This document shows, in pieces, positions 1-7,700 of a DNA stretch of 34,258 nt (position 1 is the first letter of the stretch; each line of letters opens with the position of its first letter). The DNA lies in the IMG/VR virus record IMGVR_UViG_3300031730_000196, positions 1 to 34,258 of that record, one strand, 5' to 3'. Position numbers and translations under genes: made by a program. Source of the DNA: a virus. The notes below the pieces were generated by a model. The model was not told the DNA's origin. It saw only the letters and a list, made by a program, of their open reading frames with translations, and searched no databases.

Positions 1-435
1 CATTCAGGCTCGGTCTACAACACCGCCGATCCAACGTTGCTGTACCGGTCGATCTTCGATCTGGTGATGCCGGTGGGGCACCTTCTGCACCGCCACGATG
101 AGACGAACCCCGGCACGCTGTATCCCGGAACGATCTGGGGCCGGGTTGCCATGGGCCGCATGCTCGTGGGGCAGGACGCGGGCGACGCGGCGTTCCGCAC
201 CATCGGTCAAGCCGGGGGCGAGAAGACCCATGTGCTGAGCGTTGCGGAACTGCCGGCCCACAGTCACGGCGTGTCGTTCTGGGACGCCGACGATGCGTCC
301 CACCAACGCGTGGCGGGTACAGGCCATGACCATTCCGAGGAGCGGACACAGGCGACCAGCGCCACCGGTGGCGGCATGCCCTTCAGCCTGATGAACCCTT
401 TCCTGGTGGTCGCCATCTGGCGGCGTACGGCGTGA
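1..435 (+). CDS. Tail fibre/collar protein, gp10 C-terminal-like (5' partial)
   Basis: The gene is already open at the first base of the window, so the N-terminus is missing; the TTG at 37 is unlikely to be its start. The visible 144 residues match the C-terminal tip domain found at the end of many phage fibres, called baseplate gp10-like or collar domain. They show NPGT followed by a short strand and G-x-x-x-V-G-x-D-A-G, then GGEKTHVLSVAELPAHSHG, a Ser/Thr/His loop, a glycine cluster (GGGMPFSLMNPF) and the terminal VAIWRRT. In this family the conserved His residues and the closing (Y/W)xW(K/R)RT motif pack a trimeric fibre tip, which contacts the host surface. It lies 30 bp before a baseplate-type gene, so it ends a tail-fibre operon segment. 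Family assignment is confident; receptor specificity cannot be read. Confidence 0.85.
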   Translation, partial: HSGSVYNTADPTLLYRSIFDLVMPVGHLLHRHDETNPGTLYPGTIWGRVAMGRMLVGQDAGDAAFRTIGQAGGEKTHVLSVAELPAHSHGVSFWDADDASHQRVAGTGHDHSEERTQATSATGGGMPFSLMNPFLVVAIWRRTA

Positions 436-465
436 GGGGACATGACTTGGTAGGTCTGGATTGAC

Positions 466-774
466 ATGGCAGGTGAATACGCGCGCATGCGCTTGTTCCA
501 AGCGGTACGCAGGTTCTCCCAAGCCACGCGGGATTGGGAGCAGGCGGTGCGCTACATGACCCTGCCAGATGAGCGCTTCGACCTGACCAAGGTATCGGCA
601 AGGGTGTATGGCACGCGCGACGAGGCGCTGGTCATCCAGGCAGCCGCCGGGCTCGATAGCCCGGAATTGGAGCTGACCGAGCGGCGCCTGGTGCTGCCGA
701 CTGCCGAGCAACTCGCGACGATGAAGCGCGACGCGGGATACGACCTGCCTGACGATCGGCCCGCATATGGTTGA
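466..774 (+). CDS. Putative LysM-like baseplate wedge protein (gp53-type)
   Basis: This 102-residue protein resembles small LysM-like baseplate proteins of contractile phages (T4 gp53 / P2 gpX type). After an N-terminal helix it has the order R-V-Y-G-T-x-D-E, then VIQAAAGLDSPE, then ELTERRLVLPTAEQL. This is the usual pattern of a short LysM-like fold ending in an L-x-x-P strand. Such proteins sit at the tail base. It follows the fibre gene by 30 bp and overlaps the next gene by 8 bp, which suggests translational coupling. The family call is by pattern only; a profile comparison with gp53 and gpX would decide it. Confidence 0.55.
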   Translation: MAGEYARMRLFQAVRRFSQATRDWEQAVRYMTLPDERFDLTKVSARVYGTRDEALVIQAAAGLDSPELELTERRLVLPTAEQLATMKRDAGYDLPDDRPAYG

Positions 775-1798
775 TCTCGACCGGGTTCTGTCCCAGATCC
801 GCAGCGCCGGGCCGCAGGCCAGGGACCGGCACAAGGCTGACACCCGGCGTCGCGAGGCCGCCACAACCATCCTGCACCCCAACGAGGTGACAGGTGAGTA
901 CGACGCCGGTCGGATGCTACAGACGACGCTGGGCGGCACGGGCGCGTTGCGGGCGCTGACGCACGACGACCTGCGCAGCTTCTCGCGCAACGTCAAGACG
1001 GCGGGCCGGGCGTTCAAGGGCGGCATCACCGCCAAGGCGGTCATCGATCGCAGTGACCTGCGCGACCGTGAACTGGCGAATCGCGAGATCCATACGGCCG
1101 TGCCCGTCAGCCACAAGGGCGCGCGCATCCAACTCGTCACCAACGCCGGACCACACAGCAAGGATGTTCGGCATCACGTCCACGTCGAGCTGATGAACTA
1201 CGCCAACGCGATATCGGCACCGGGCAAGGTGGATGCGATCGCCAAGGCCCTGGCCGGCGGGCCGCTCAAGTTCGACTGCGACTGCGGGCGACACACGTTC
1301 TGGTACCGGTTCATCAGCACCATCGGCGGGTTCAACGCCGGGCGCCCGGAACAGGGCTACCCGAAGATCCGCAATCCGAACCTGCGCGGCATCGCCTGCA
1401 AGCATGTGCTGCGCGTGATGCGCCAGCTGAGTCAGCCCAACGTACGAGCGGTGCTGGCCAAGATGATCGTACAAGGCCGGGCGCGGGTGCGGCAGGCGAC
1501 CACGCTTATTGGCAAAGACGTGGTCCAAGACATCGCTCGCCAGCAGTTGCAGCGCAAGCACTGGAAGGCAAGTCAGGTCGAAACCGCCAACGAGAAGGCC
1601 CAGCGCCTGGGCAAGGCGGCAGCCGTTCAGCAAGTCGTTCTGCGCAAACGCGCGGCCTCGGACAGGAGGAGCGCCGGATCGCTCGACACGGACGTCAAGC
1701 GCTTCGTCACCGCCGCCCAGAAGATGGCTGCTGCCGGCGTGCTGAGCGCGAAGCAGCTACAGGACTTGCAGGACCTGATTTCGAAGGCGCGGCGTTGA
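767..1798 (+). CDS. Phage protein with SWIM-type zinc finger
   Basis: This is a 343-residue basic protein. Its clearest feature is a C-x-C...C-x-H pattern: C171 and C173 in FDCDCGRHTFWYRF, then C211 and H213 in GIACKHVLRVM, spaced by 37 residues. That is the SWIM zinc-finger layout, a fold known to bind DNA or protein. The C-terminal third (about 240-343) is helical, Lys/Arg/Gln-rich and probably coiled-coil. It starts inside the preceding baseplate-type gene (8-bp overlap) and is followed by another unknown phage gene, so it is probably a virion or virion-assembly protein. No enzymatic domain is visible. The SWIM pattern is read directly; the role is inferred from position only. Confidence 0.65.
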   Translation: MVDLDRVLSQIRSAGPQARDRHKADTRRREAATTILHPNEVTGEYDAGRMLQTTLGGTGALRALTHDDLRSFSRNVKTAGRAFKGGITAKAVIDRSDLRDRELANREIHTAVPVSHKGARIQLVTNAGPHSKDVRHHVHVELMNYANAISAPGKVDAIAKALAGGPLKFDCDCGRHTFWYRFISTIGGFNAGRPEQGYPKIRNPNLRGIACKHVLRVMRQLSQPNVRAVLAKMIVQGRARVRQATTLIGKDVVQDIARQQLQRKHWKASQVETANEKAQRLGKAAAVQQVVLRKRAASDRRSAGSLDTDVKRFVTAAQKMAAAGVLSAKQLQDLQDLISKARR

Positions 1799-1864
1799 CT
1801 CAGCGACATAGTCTTCGGGCCGAGTGTCGTGCCGATCCCCGCCCCCGACCAAGATCGAGAACCC

Positions 1865-2386
1865 ATGCTCGTCACCGTTTCCAAGTCCGTTACCTATGCA
1901 ACCCGGCAGGTCGTTCTGCGTCACCCTAACGGCTTCCCGTGCGGAGTCTGGCGCAAGAAGGTCACACGCACCGAAAAGGACGACCTGGGCGGCGACTCGA
2001 CGATGGGCGGAAGTCCCACCTTGGGTGGCATGGGCGTGCTGCGGGCCGACGACGAGACTGATATCGACTACCAGGAATTGGGCCAGGCACGCATGCTGTT
2101 GTGCGGCGTGTTCCAGTCTGCGGACATGAACGAGCGCAGCGACGCCCACCTGCAGCCGCAGTTGCAGGAAACGCAGATCGTCAGCGTCGCCGAACCCGAC
2201 GCGGCTGACTACTTCGAAGTGAACTCGGGCGACCTGGTCATCCAGGATCTGGGGCTGGGGGTACTGTTGGCCTACGACGTGGCCACGGTCGTGGGCAGCG
2301 TAAACATCCCGCCCTTCGTGCGCCGGGTAGTGCTGCAGCCCCGCGACGATTTGCACGCGCTGGAGCCGTTTGCGAGCTTGCCGTAG
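1865..2386 (+). CDS. Hypothetical phage virion-type protein
   Basis: This 173-residue acidic protein is not recognised. Its beta-rich sequence contains a Gly/Ser/Asp loop (about 35-50, GGDSTMGGSPTLGGMG) and a C-terminal strand-rich part ending DLHALEPFASLP. A GTG 36 bp upstream (1829) would add 12 residues; ATG 1865 is preferred because the upstream residues are Pro/Asp-rich and look like leader. It closes the run of phage genes that begins at the left edge, 66 bp after the SWIM gene. The position suggests a small baseplate, neck or connector component, but nothing in the sequence proves this. Confidence 0.6.
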   Translation: MLVTVSKSVTYATRQVVLRHPNGFPCGVWRKKVTRTEKDDLGGDSTMGGSPTLGGMGVLRADDETDIDYQELGQARMLLCGVFQSADMNERSDAHLQPQLQETQIVSVAEPDAADYFEVNSGDLVIQDLGLGVLLAYDVATVVGSVNIPPFVRRVVLQPRDDLHALEPFASLP

Positions 2387-2421
2387 GTGCGACGCCCGCT
2401 TGGCGCCGTGGTCAGCGCACC

Positions 2422-2434
2422 GAGCCCGGGGCTC
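2422..2434 (+). terminator. Weak hairpin, possible terminator after 1865-2386
   Basis: GAGCC-CGG-GGCTC forms a 5-bp G/C-rich stem with a 3-nt loop. It is followed by the T-containing stretch TTGCGTTTG, 36 bp downstream of the phage gene that ends at 2386. The T-tract is interrupted, so this is only a candidate. It lies where the high-GC phage block gives way to lower-GC cargo. Confidence 0.3.
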
Positions 2435-2500
2435 TTGCGTTTGCCTGGTTGGGAAAACGGCCCAAATCACCCTCGCGTGCTATCCCTACCTTGAGCCCCT

Positions 2501-2785
2501 TTGAAAATTCGAAGGGAATGGCTCTTGCACGCCATCAGTTCCGTCAGCTCCATTGCTTCCACCAACAAGGTCCGCGCCGATCGACTCGTACCTGGCATGT
2601 TCGTCAGTCTGTTTGGTCCCACCGTGCGAGTGCTGTCTGCCGCACTCTATCGGGATGGGACGGTGTTGTGTCAGTACGACGTAGGTAATGGGTCACTTGA
2701 AGCAGCTGAGCCTAGCGGCAAGATTTGGCTGGACGCCGACGAAACGCTTGAACTCGTGGCGCCCAGTTGCCGGCGCAAGCGGTGA
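2501..2785 (+). CDS. Small hypothetical protein
   Basis: A 94-residue ORF from TTG 2501; no better start with a clear ribosome site is visible, and the true start may be the in-frame TTG at 2525. From about residue 28 the sequence looks like a compact beta-barrel (ADRLVPGMFVSLFG, VRVLSAAL, GTVLCQYDVG, SGKIWLDADETLELV), similar in feel to small SH3/KOW-like proteins. Third-position G+C is lower than in the phage genes. It is the first gene of a low-GC cargo segment (2501-4660). No function can be assigned. Confidence 0.5.
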   Translation: MKIRREWLLHAISSVSSIASTNKVRADRLVPGMFVSLFGPTVRVLSAALYRDGTVLCQYDVGNGSLEAAEPSGKIWLDADETLELVAPSCRRKR

Positions 2786-2924
2786 GCTAAGACTCGATCA
2801 AGGCACGCGTCGCGTCGTTGCCGAACGAAATCGAGCCAAATTTGAGCCACTTGTGTGGCCGACCTAACGGCTGGATTCGTACACTCTCACCGGAATACCA
2901 ATGACGAAGTCAAGGGAGACAGGG

Positions 2925-3359
2925 ATGGAGCAAGTGGTTGAACAGGTGGTCTTCTGGCAGCACAGGATGTCGGCGAGCCAAGCGACGAGACTCGCGCGTT
3001 TGCATCATCAAACGTTTGCCATTGCTGGTTGCCGTCAGTGCGATGGGCGATGCTGCAAGGATTGCGCTGAGAACGAAGGCTATTTCCAAGAGACTGAACT
3101 CACGCGCGCCGGCCTGAAGCGATTGAAGGCCGAGTACGGGTTTGACCGCGAGACGGGGTTTCGTGGCCCGAACGGCTGCCGTGTGCCTCTCGACGAGCGG
3201 TCACCGACCTGCAACACGTTCTATTGCGGATCGGGGCTGAACGCGTTCCCTGAGATGCACACACCTGCGTACGACCTGCCGGCGACACAGCGGTGCGCTG
3301 CGGTCAAGCTGGCCGGACATCTGCTGCGTGCCTTCGAGAAAGCCGACGAGTGGGTCTGA
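2925..3359 (+). CDS. YkgJ-like Cys-rich metal-binding protein
   Basis: This 144-residue protein has nine cysteines in the arrangement of the YkgJ/UPF0153 family, a putative zinc- or iron-chelating domain. C36, C39, C43, C44 and C47 are clustered (CRQCDGRCCKDC); C85 lies in GCRVPLDERSPTC, followed by C96, C101 (NTFYCG) and C124. The paired CC and the later C-x-(L/V)-L...C-x-x-(Y/F) are the family signature. ATG 2925 is chosen over ATG 2901 because AAGGGAG lies 6 nt before it. The biochemical role of the family is poorly defined. It sits in a low-GC cargo block between phage structural genes and is not expected in a virion. A hairpin (3370-3393) follows the stop codon. Confidence 0.75.
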   Translation: MEQVVEQVVFWQHRMSASQATRLARLHHQTFAIAGCRQCDGRCCKDCAENEGYFQETELTRAGLKRLKAEYGFDRETGFRGPNGCRVPLDERSPTCNTFYCGSGLNAFPEMHTPAYDLPATQRCAAVKLAGHLLRAFEKADEWV

Positions 3360-3369
3360 CGAAGGCGAC

Positions 3370-3393
3370 GGTTAGCAGCACACGCTGATAACC
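3370..3393. repeat. Imperfect inverted repeat between two cargo genes
   Basis: GGTTA-g-CAGC-acac-GCTG-a-TAACC forms a 9-bp stem interrupted by one G/A mismatch, with a 4-nt loop. It lies between the YkgJ-like gene and the DUF1851-like gene and is flanked by a second complementary pair, GACGGT/ACCGTC. There is no T-tract, so it is not a classical terminator. It could be a recombination-site remnant or an mRNA-stabilising hairpin. Confidence 0.45.
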
Positions 3394-3412
3394 ACCGTCA
3401 GGTAGGGTGCTC

Positions 3413-4105
3413 ATGCCATCCTGGTCCGAAATCGCAATCAATCCGACAGCAGAAGCCGTCGCTGAACTCCGCGAATCGTGGTCGTGGCTCTTGGGCGACG
3501 ACTGGCGGCCCATGCTTTTCTCGGCAGTCGGCGACGTCTTCCTTCAGCTTCGTTCTGGCACCGTTTGGTGGCTGAGTACTGCCACAGGCTGTCTTGAGCA
3601 CGTCGCCGAGTCGGAGGCAGACTTCATTGCGAAGCTCTCAGGTGAGCAAGTCGACGAGTGGTTTCTGCCCGGACTTGTCGAATTGCTCCGGTCAAGCGGC
3701 AAGCACTTGTCGCCGGGCCAGTGCTACTCGTACACAACGTTGCCTGTGTTCGCCGAGGGTAGCTTCTCCGTCGAAAACATGTTTCAGATTGACGCGAAGG
3801 AGCATTTTGGCGTCACCGGGCAGATCATGAAACAGATCCAAGCCTTGCCCGATGGCGCCAAGGTTTCCATCGAAGTTGAGAAGTGGGCCGTTGCTCGCCC
3901 GCGGAGCGCCCAACCTGTTCGTCGAGGGGATGAAAAGATGTCGGTCCTATGGACGCGGGTCGTCAACAATCGCGATCTTCCGGCAGACCATCCGAACCGG
4001 TACTTCCACAACGTTGGAACCGGGGTTGTCGAACGTCACAACACTTCTTGCCTGACATTTCTGCCTGTTGGCGACGAACGCAGAAGGCCTCTACGCCCTG
4101 AGTGA
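3413..4105 (+). CDS. DUF1851 / T6SS immunity Tdi1-like protein
   Basis: This 230-residue protein matches the DUF1851 family, whose C-terminal domain is shared with the T6SS immunity protein Tdi1. Typical elements are WLLGDDWRPMLFSAVGDVFLQ, then W-W-L-S-T-x-x-G near residue 50, a helix ending WFLPGLVELL, PGQCYSYTTLPVFAEGSF, and HFGVTGQIMKQIQALPDGAKV at about 125-147. ATG 3413 has GGTAGGG just upstream. Homologues usually stop soon after the PDGxKV segment. Here about 80 extra residues follow, basic and low-complexity in character, so the natural C-terminus may have been lost and the frame may run into downstream non-coding DNA. No matching toxin gene is visible. The immunity role is inferred from the family only. 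Confidence 0.7.
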   Translation: MPSWSEIAINPTAEAVAELRESWSWLLGDDWRPMLFSAVGDVFLQLRSGTVWWLSTATGCLEHVAESEADFIAKLSGEQVDEWFLPGLVELLRSSGKHLSPGQCYSYTTLPVFAEGSFSVENMFQIDAKEHFGVTGQIMKQIQALPDGAKVSIEVEKWAVARPRSAQPVRRGDEKMSVLWTRVVNNRDLPADHPNRYFHNVGTGVVERHNTSCLTFLPVGDERRRPLRPE

Positions 4106-4116
4106 CACCCCGGGCC

Positions 4117-4147
4117 GCGCCCCATATATTGAACGTTAAACATCGTC
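4117..4147 (+). other. Integron-type cassette junction (attC 3'-end-like)
   Basis: The segment ends TTGAAC-GTTAAAC-ATCGTC-ATG. GTTAAAC (4135-4141) fits the R' core consensus GTTRRRY of integron attC sites; the preceding TTGAAC resembles the L' box, and cassette genes often begin a few bases after GTTAAAC. A GCCCAAC at 3908-3914 fits the partner RYYYAAC, but it lies about 230 bp upstream, longer than usual attC sites, and I do not see a clean complementary L''. Treat as a candidate only. Confidence 0.35.
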
Positions 4148-4657
4148 ATGCCGTTTTCCTTTCGCTGCGTGTCTTGCGGCCAAGTCCATGAAGGCATGCC
4201 TAGCTTTGGTGCTGAGGCGCCGCTGAACTACTACACAGTCCCAGAAGCGGAGCGCGAACGACGCTGCTTCCTTGGGTCCGACGACTGTGTCATTGATGAA
4301 GAACACTTCTTTGTCCGAGGCTGCATCGAAATTCCCGTACATGGGGAGGCAGAGCCACTCGTGTGGGGAGTTTGGGTATCGCTCAGTGAACAAAGCTTCA
4401 AAGCGTGGGTCGATTCATTTCACGAAGAAAGACGGTCGCACATCGGGCCCTTCTTTGGTTGGCTCAACGCCTGGATCAAGCCGTACCCCGAACCCATGAA
4501 TTTGAAGACTCAAGTTCACCTGCGAGATCACGGAACAAGACCGTACATCGAACTTGAGCCCACCGACCATCCCCTCGCCGTCGAGCAGCGCACTGGAATT
4601 TCGGTTCGTCGAGTTGCAGAGATCTATGCCGCCATGGTTCACGGCGATAGCGCCTGA
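4148..4657 (+). CDS. DUF2199 domain-containing protein
   Basis: This 169-residue protein has the DUF2199 hallmarks. An N-terminal FRCVSCGQVHEGMPSFG holds the paired cysteines (C8, C11) of a small zinc-ribbon-like element. The P-L-N-Y-Y region, the acidic SDDCVIDEEHFFVRGCIEIPV motif, a WGVWVSLS strand and the segment FFGWLNAWIKPYP...MNLKTQVHLRD follow. The family is widespread in bacteria, often on mobile DNA and near immunity-like genes; its biochemical function is unknown. It starts 6 nt after an integron-type GTTAAAC. Its stop codon lies in the loop of a perfect hairpin. Base composition is lower in GC than that of the flanking phage genes. Confidence 0.85.
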   Translation: MPFSFRCVSCGQVHEGMPSFGAEAPLNYYTVPEAERERRCFLGSDDCVIDEEHFFVRGCIEIPVHGEAEPLVWGVWVSLSEQSFKAWVDSFHEERRSHIGPFFGWLNAWIKPYPEPMNLKTQVHLRDHGTRPYIELEPTDHPLAVEQRTGISVRRVAEIYAAMVHGDSA

Positions 4658-4663
4658 GGCGCT
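4649..4663. repeat. Perfect hairpin enclosing the stop codon of the DUF2199 gene
   Basis: AGCGCC-TGA-GGCGCT is a perfect 6-bp stem whose 3-nt loop is the TGA stop codon of the preceding gene. No T-tract follows. It may stabilise the 3' end of the mRNA or be part of a recombination-site remnant. Confidence 0.5.
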
Positions 4664-4700
4664 CATCGATAACCGGTGTAGCCAGCGAACGCCTTACTGA

Positions 4701-4717
4701 TCGGGAAAATCTTCCCC
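4701..4717 (+). promoter_or_regulatory. TCGGGAA...TTCCCC element upstream of polyvalent gene
   Basis: TCGGGAAAATCTTCCCC contains the small inverted repeat GGGAA-AATC-TTCCC and lies about 70 bp before the GTG at 4775. Closely related elements occur at 16327-16341 (about 70 bp before darB) and 25053-25067 (before the portal gene), with a weaker copy at 31284-31298. A shared phage promoter element or operator is possible; this is inference from similarity and position. Confidence 0.35.
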
Positions 4718-4774
4718 GACCACTGACGATCTGCCTTTGACACTGCCGTCCCACCCCTGTGACTGGCAGACCTT

Positions 4775-7700
4775 GTGCAGATTCCCTCGCAGATCATATA
4801 CGACTCCCTGGCCTATGCCCGCATCGATGCGGCAGCGCATGAGGCCGCGACGGGCCACAACTTGCGCCCGCTGCCCAGCCAGGCGCAGCAGCGTGCCGGC
4901 AACTTCAAGAAGGGTCGCGCCGAACTGCACGGCCTTCAACTCGTCATCGAGCACCCGCGAGGCACGTACCGCTGCGGCGTGAGCCCCGATGGCGTGGCCT
5001 GGTCCAGTCGCGTGGCCGCGCACTATGGCTACCTGTCGGGCACCCGTGGCGCGGACGGCGACCCGGTGGACGTGTTCGTCGGTCCCTTTCCCGAATCCGA
5101 ATCCTCGTGGGTGATCAACCAGCGCCACGCGGACGGGGCGTTCGATGAGCACAAGGTCATGCTCGGCTTTCACTCCAAGGACCAGGCGCGCGCTGCCTAC
5201 ACCGGCTCCTACGCGCCGGGATGGGCGAGGCTGCATTCAATCGTTCCCATCCGGATCGACCAACTTCGCGCGTGGCTGCGCGCGGGCCCCAGCGGCGAAC
5301 TCACGTCCGAGCAACTCAACAACCAGAGCGCCATCATGGACCGCGTCAATCAGGCCTCGACCGGCCAACCCGTTCACTTGTCCCCGAATCGCTGGATGTA
5401 CGCGCTGCGCGCCGCCGATGCCGACGAAGGCTTGCTGCTGGATGCGGTCACGATGGACGAGCTGATGGGGGCACCCGAATGGGATGGCCAGCCAGTGCTT
5501 GATGCGCTGGTGGTGGAGGTCGGGCGGCTGCAGCCGAAGATGGACGCCTTGCTGCGCGTGATGCAAGTGGCAGGGCAAACGGTCAAACCGGTGTCGGTCA
5601 GCATCAGCGAGCCGGTCAGGGCGCGGGGCGTGCTGAACGTGATGGCGCTGTTCCTGATGGACGACGGCCAGACGGTGAGCCTGTGGCTGCACAACCCCGA
5701 CGCGACACCCAGTCGGCTGGCACCGATGGATGAGCTGATCAGCTGGAAGTGGATGCTCAACAAGCGCGACGTGACCATCGTTGTCGCTCCCGAGCGAGGC
5801 ATCGAGCTGGACGCCAGGGAAGTGGCCCGCCGCCTGATGCGCCTGGTCGACAAGAACTCGGCCGCGTTCAAGAAGGCCAACGAACGGGCCGCAGAGCACG
5901 CCGGCCAGCTGCGCTCCCTCGACGCCGAAATCGCTCAGCTCACGGGTGAACTCGGTGAGCTGCAGCACAAGATCGAGGTCGCCCGCGTCGCATTCCTCGA
6001 CAACCCCAAACAGGCTCTCGCGCCGATCGAGCCTGGCACGCCTGAGTACGTGGCCTGGGAGGACGCGGTCACCACAAGTGTCGAGGATGGGCTGCAGACG
6101 ACGCGCTCGGATGCTCAAGGGCAGGTGATGCTCTACGCCGATTGGCTCAAGGAAGCCTTCGAGGCTGGCATCACCCCAGAGAATGCGGCCAAGAAGATCG
6201 TCGGCGAGTCGGATGACGACGAGCCGGAGGCTTCGATCAGCGGCAACCCCGGCGACCTCACCGATGCCCAAATGGCGGTTCTGATCGCGACGAAAGGCTA
6301 CAAGCCTGCGTTCCGATTCCAAGCGGCGAACAGGGAAACGCGCAGCCACCGCTTCTCCGGCACAGACGACGGCATCAGCCGTGCGGCGTGGGACGAAGCG
6401 ATCGGGCAACTTAATGCGGCCGGCGTCTACCTGCGCCGCAGCGCCCTGACCGACGCTGGCCGGGCCCTGGTCGATGAGTTCCACCGCGACCTGGTAGGCG
6501 CCGATCGCAAGCTCCAGGTGTTTTCCAGTCGCTTCGCCGTGGATGCGATGCAAACGGCGCCGGACAACGGGTTGCTGGCCGAGCCGACGAGCGCCGTGCA
6601 GCCCGTTGACGCCGCCGAGGGCGCGATGGCGGTCGGCTCGGAAGGGACCCAAACTCCCGCCAGCCCAAGCGACGACGAGCTCGAAGCTCAGGCCATGGCC
6701 GGCCACGAGGTCAACGGGATCCTCGGTAGCGCAGCGCCCGCCGCCGCCGATCACGCCCCTCGTGCGCCCGTGGCGACGCTGGGTTCGATCCTTCTGTACA
6801 CGGAGGAAGATCTGCGCCGAGCTGCCAAAGCAGTCGAAGACGCTGAGACCCAGCGCGACTTCAAGCCCTTCGATGCCAGCAAGGTGCGGATGCCCTCTGC
6901 CGCGCAGCTTGGAGCCACGAAGGACTACGTCGCCACGGTGCTGACCAGAAACGAGGGTCTGGCGATGGCCACGGGCTGGTCCAACGGTTTCCTCCTTGAC
7001 GTGCACCAGATGCCGCGGTTCATCGAGACCGCCATGAAACGACGCCTCGGTGACCTGCTGAATCCGGGCGCTCGCGTGCGCCGCTACGACAAGGAGGTTG
7101 TTCTCAAGCGCTTCATGCCCAAGGCCCAGGCCAATGCGACTGCGCAGGCAGAACCGCTGGCCCAGTGGGACGGCACGGTTACCGAGGACAAGAAGAACAA
7201 GCCGGTCACGAAGGCACGATCGTGCGTAGTGCTCGTGGACCAGGCGCGTGCCGGGGCGTACGTTGTCATTCAATTACCGTTCTTCGCGTACTTCTTCAAG
7301 ACGTATCCAGGCTGCGAGTTCTACATCGGCAACGAGTCCGACATGGTGCTGGTGCGTCACCGTGGCGCAGTGGTCGGCATCGTCATGCCGTTCAACTTCA
7401 AGAATCGCGGCAACGTGTTCGCGCGCGCGGTCAAGGCAGCGTCCTTGCCTGCCACGTCTGACCCGATCGCCGTAGTCGACACGGCCTACCGCTTCGCCAG
7501 CGCGACGTCTGAGTTCAAGCGTGTGGTCGCTAAGACCGTCAACAAGCTCGACTACAGCGCCTTCGCGACGGCAAAGGCCATGGACCGAGAGGCCACCAAG
7601 CGGGGGCTGTTCATCGATTGGGATGTCGCGAGCGACTCGATGCTCGATGCGGTTGGCATGTTCGATTTCATCGGCAGCGATCAGGCGTCGGATACCGAGC

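Noticed and set aside
4135-4141. Confident call of a complete attC site
   Set aside because: Only the R'-like end is convincing; the candidate partner GCCCAAC is about 230 bp away and the paired L boxes are not visible. Kept as a candidate only.
4737-4742. TTGACA before the polyvalent gene
   Set aside because: No acceptable -10 hexamer at 16-18 bp; the downstream sequence is G/C-rich.
5237-7273. 678-codon open frame on the minus strand
   Set aside because: It lies entirely inside the polyvalent gene on the other strand. Long antisense frames are expected in high-GC DNA, and the plus frame has clear domains.
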